Assembly: GCF_001457475.1 (NCBI RefSeq) | Contig: NZ_LN831029.1 | Span: forward strand, 6,572,001 to 6,636,000 | Reading direction: 5' to 3' | From: Achromobacter xylosoxidans | Lineage (GTDB): Bacteria; Pseudomonadota; Gammaproteobacteria; Burkholderiales; Burkholderiaceae_B | DNA length: 64,000 nt | Part shown: piece by piece, positions 61,453 through 64,000 of the stretch | Numbering within the stretch: the stretch's first letter is position 1 | How the letters are laid out: each line of letters opens with the position of its first letter | Notes under the pieces: model-generated | Told to the model about the DNA's origin: nothing | What the model saw: only the letters and a program-made list of their open reading frames with translations | Database searches by the model: none | Made by a program: the position numbers and the translations under genes

Positions 61453-63381
61453 CTACGGCACGCCTGATTCGCTGGCTTCCTTGTCCAGCCACGCCAGGAC
61501 ATCCGCTGTCAGTGCATGGATCTGCCGTGTGTCGACACTATTTACCGATATGTCAGGATCGACTGGCGGCTCGTAGGCGCTACCGATGCCCGACATATTC
61601 GGCAATTGCCCGGAACGAGCCTTCTTGTACAAGCCTTTGGGGTCGCGCTGCTCACACACCTCCAGGGGCGTGCTGACATAGATCTCGATGAAGTTGTCCG
61701 TTCCAATCAATTCACGAGCCATATCCCGTTCCTGGCGAAAGGGCGAAATGAACGCGGTCAACACAATCAGACCCGCATCCATCATCAACTTGGCCACTTC
61801 AGCAATACGCCGGATGTTCTCGACCCGATCGGCTTCGGTGAAGCCCAGGTCCCGGTTCAGCCCCTGGCGGACGTTGTCGCCGTCCAATATATAAGTCCTC
61901 CGGCCTCTTTCGAATAGCGCGATTTCCAGTGCATTGGCGAGTGTGGACTTGCCCGATCCGGACAGTCCGGTAAACCAAATCACCTTCCCGCGATGGCCGT
62001 TCAATCGTTCACGGTCCTGACGGGAAATGGATAGCGCCTGCCGATGCACGTTCTGCGCCCGGCGCAATGTGTGCCGGATGATTCCTGCGCCAACGGTCGC
62101 GTGCGTGTAGCGATCGACGAGTATGAAGCTTCCCAGTGTTTTCGAGGTCGTGTATTGATCAAAGACCAGTGGCTTGCTCGTGGCGATATTCACCACGCAG
62201 ATATCGTTCAGGTCCAGCGCTTTGGCGGCATCGTGCGTGAGCGTATTGACGTCCACGCGGTACTTGATCGCCGTGATGGACGCCGTAGTCCACGTAGTAG
62301 CCAATTTGATGTCATAGCTGCGCCCGACCAGGCCCGCCTCATTGCCCATCCAGACGAGCGTCGCTTCAAACTGATCTGTCATCTCCAGCGGCTGGTCCGC
62401 GGCCGCAATGACATCGCCCCGGGAAGCGTCGATTTCTCGATCCAACCGCAATGTAATCGCCTGCCCGGCCCGTGCCATTGGCAATGAGGCGTCCATCGTG
62501 ACGATCTCCGCGACCTTCGCGGTCTGGCCCGACGCGGTCACCCGGATCTCGTCATCAACCTTGACGACCCCTTCGGCCACGGTGCCGCAGAACCCGCGGA
62601 ATGCAGAGTCGGGCCGGTTCACCCACTGCACGGGAAACACCAGGCGCGAGGACTGCGCATGGCGCACCTTGACGGTCTCCAGGTAGCTGATCAGTGTCGG
62701 CCCCCCGTACCAAGACATTTGCGCTGACCGTTGCGCGACATTGTCGCCCTTCAATGCGGACAACGGCACGGCGACGATCTGTTCGAACTCCAACGGTTCC
62801 GCAAATGCCTTGAAGCGCTCCACAATGCGCTGAAACACCGATTGGTCGTAGTCGACCAGATCCATCTTGTTCACCGCCAACACCACGTGCCGTATGCCCA
62901 TGAGGGACACCAGATAGCTGTGCCGCTGCGTCTGTGTAAGCACGCCCTGACGCGCATCGACCAGCAAGATGGCCACATCGGCTGTCGAGGCTCCCGTCAC
63001 CATATTCCGGGTGTACTGCTCGTGCCCCGGGGTGTCTGCGACGATGAACTTGCGCTGCCGGGTCGCGAAATACCGATAGGCGACATCGATGGTGATGCCC
63101 TGCTCCCGCTCTGCCGCTAGGCCGTCGACCAGTAACGCAAAGTCGATGCCCTCGCCTTGCGTGCCATACTTGAGCGACTCGCTCCTGAGCGTCGCCAACT
63201 GGTCGTCGAACAATTGCTGGGAGTCCCAGAGCAACCGTCCGATTAGGGTACTCTTGCCATCGTCGACGCTGCCGCAGGTAATGAATCTGAGCGTGTCCTG
63301 GTTTTGCTGCGACGCCAGGAACTCCTCCATGGTCACTGCGGGAGCGCGCGACGCTTGGGCAGATGGTATTTTGCGGGGCAT
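61453..63381 (-). CDS. cysNC: Sulfate adenylyltransferase large subunit/APS kinase fusion
   Basis: The 642-residue fusion has a CysN GTPase half with G1 [17 protein letters not shown]3 DTPGHEQY and G4 NKMDLVD, then an APS kinase half (CysC) with P-loop [12 protein letters not shown] near residue 475 and the block [15 protein letters not shown]. Together with CysD it makes PAPS, the donor for the neighbouring sulfotransferase. The N-half/C-half order is that of rhizobial NodQ. Its start shares bases with the cysD stop (TGATG). The convergent sulfotransferase gene ends four bases away. Confidence 0.94.
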   Translation of the reverse strand: MPRKIPSAQASRAPAVTMEEFLASQQNQDTLRFITCGSVDDGKSTLIGRLLWDSQQLFDDQLATLRSESLKYGTQGEGIDFALLVDGLAAEREQGITIDVAYRYFATRQRKFIVADTPGHEQYTRNMVTGASTADVAILLVDARQGVLTQTQRHSYLVSLMGIRHVVLAVNKMDLVDYDQSVFQRIVERFKAFAEPLEFEQIVAVPLSALKGDNVAQRSAQMSWYGGPTLISYLETVKVRHAQSSRLVFPVQWVNRPDSAFRGFCGTVAEGVVKVDDEIRVTASGQTAKVAEIVTMDASLPMARAGQAITLRLDREIDASRGDVIAAADQPLEMTDQFEATLVWMGNEAGLVGRSYDIKLATTWTTASITAIKYRVDVNTLTHDAAKALDLNDICVVNIATSKPLVFDQYTTSKTLGSFILVDRYTHATVGAGIIRHTLRRAQNVHRQALSISRQDRERLNGHRGKVIWFTGLSGSGKSTLANALEIALFERGRRTYILDGDNVRQGLNRDLGFTEADRVENIRRIAEVAKLMMDAGLIVLTAFISPFRQERDMARELIGTDNFIEIYVSTPLEVCEQRDPKGLYKKARSGQLPNMSGIGSAYEPPVDPDISVNSVDTRQIHALTADVLAWLDKEASESGVP

Positions 63382-64000
63382 CAGAAATATCCTTCCTGCT
63401 TTTTCTTTTCCATGCTGGCCGAGGCGTCGGCATCAATGGCCCGCCCCTGCCGTTCCGAACTGCGCGCGCCGATCAACTCAAGGATGATCTCGGACAGCGA
63501 TTCTGCATCGGATTCGATCGCACCCGTCAACGGATAGCAGCCGAGGGTGCGAAAACGTACTTTGCGCTTCTCCACGACTTCGCCGGGCAACAGCTTCATG
63601 CGGGCATCATCAACCATCAGCAGCATGCCATTGCGCACGACCACCGGACGTTCCTTGGCAAAGTACAGCGGCACCACCGGGATGTTCTCGCGGTAGATGT
63701 ACTGCCAGATATCCAGTTCGGTCCAGTTCGATAGAGGAAATACGCGGATGCTCTCACCCTTGCGTTTGCGCGCATTGTAGAGATTCCAGAGTTCGGGCCG
63801 CTGGTTCTTCGGATCCCACTGATGCGTCTGCGTGCGGAACGAGAAAATTCGTTCTTTTGCGCGCGACTTCTCTTCGTCTCGGCGGGCGCCTCCAAACACC
63901 ATATCGAACTGGAATTTGTCCAACGCCTGCTTCAGGCCTTCGGTCTTGGTGATGTCCGTATGCAGCGCCGACCCGTGGTCAAAAGGATTGATGTCCTTCG
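63381..64000 (-). CDS. cysD: Sulfate adenylyltransferase small subunit, C-terminal part
   Basis: Only the C-terminal 205 codons are in the window; the gene continues past the right edge. It shows [40 protein letters not shown], the PAPS-reductase-like fold block [16 protein letters not shown], and [13 protein letters not shown]. CysD adenylylates sulfate to APS, helped by the CysN GTPase. It is directly upstream of and coupled to cysNC. Confidence 0.94.
   Translation of the reverse strand, partial: KDINPFDHGSALHTDITKTEGLKQALDKFQFDMVFGGARRDEEKSRAKERIFSFRTQTHQWDPKNQRPELWNLYNARKRKGESIRVFPLSNWTELDIWQYIYRENIPVVPLYFAKERPVVVRNGMLLMVDDARMKLLPGEVVEKRKVRFRTLGCYPLTGAIESDAESLSEIILELIGARSSERQGRAIDADASASMEKKKQEGYF

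Noticed and set aside
1..64000. tRNA, rRNA, insertion sequences and phage genes.
   Set aside because: None was recognised by eye: no T-loop-like motifs in tRNA context, no transposase or integrase other than XerC, and no terminal repeats.

Overview
The window looks like chromosomal DNA of a high-GC betaproteobacterium of the family Alcaligenaceae, most likely Bordetella or a close relative such as Achromobacter. The pointers are a Bug-type tripartite tricarboxylate receptor, coaX directly behind birA (coaX is the Bordetella baf gene), two tandem LpxL-like lipid A acyltransferases beside metK, and a waaA-waaC pair divergent from a wlbA-B-C-E-F-G set, the genes of Bordetella band A LPS. I see no rRNA, tRNA, insertion sequence, prophage or CRISPR array.

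Bases 1-35,000 are mostly conserved chromosomal genes. 1-6,100: the first codons of a leuC-like dehydratase, a Bug receptor with a divergent LysR regulator, a double-domain Lrp-type regulator with a divergent MFS transporter, and an amidase. 6,100-12,070: metK, two LpxL-like acyltransferases, and dapF-DUF484-xerC. 12,080-18,740: a zinc block. A probable Zur operator lies between a Fur/Zur regulator with a natural six-histidine tail and a leftward operon (56-residue membrane miniprotein, znuC, znuB, znuA, DUF1007, NicO-type transporter); a COG0523/CobW GTPase follows. 18,860-22,660: dksA, hslV, hslU, a CusF-like periplasmic protein and a PduO-type cobalamin adenosyltransferase. 22,700-28,770: lipA, a LacI-type ligand-binding protein without its DNA-binding domain, a Sel1 protein, lipB, DUF493, a D-amino-acid aminotransferase and a PBP5-type carboxypeptidase. 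28,920-35,060: an Mla-like lipid transport operon, then birA, coaX and a 54-residue miniprotein.

Bases 35,075-64,000 form a large surface-glycan locus. waaA and waaC (Kdo and heptose transfer to the LPS core) run left. To the right run wlbA, wlbB and wlbC (UDP-2,3-diacetamido-glucuronate synthesis), glycosyltransferase wlbE, aminotransferase wlbF and initiating transferase wlbG. Next come a TTG-started glycosyltransferase, an Amj (DUF2837) flippase-like membrane protein, a Wzy/WaaL-like protein, wlbL (nucleotide-sugar 4,6-dehydratase), another glycosyltransferase and an AsnB-type amidotransferase. A leftward group follows: three related glycosyltransferases, an SDR epimerase and an aminotransferase. 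The last rightward group encodes a FemAB/GNAT-like transferase, another DegT aminotransferase and a sulfotransferase. CysNC and CysD, which make the sulfate donor PAPS, close the window.

Taken together this suggests a cell-surface saccharide built from diamino-uronic and amino-6-deoxy sugars, probably amidated and sulfated, perhaps flipped by an Amj-family protein instead of Wzx. The 2-epimerase gene wlbD is absent from its usual place between wlbC and wlbE. Functions of individual glycosyltransferases and the final glycan structure cannot be read from sequence alone.
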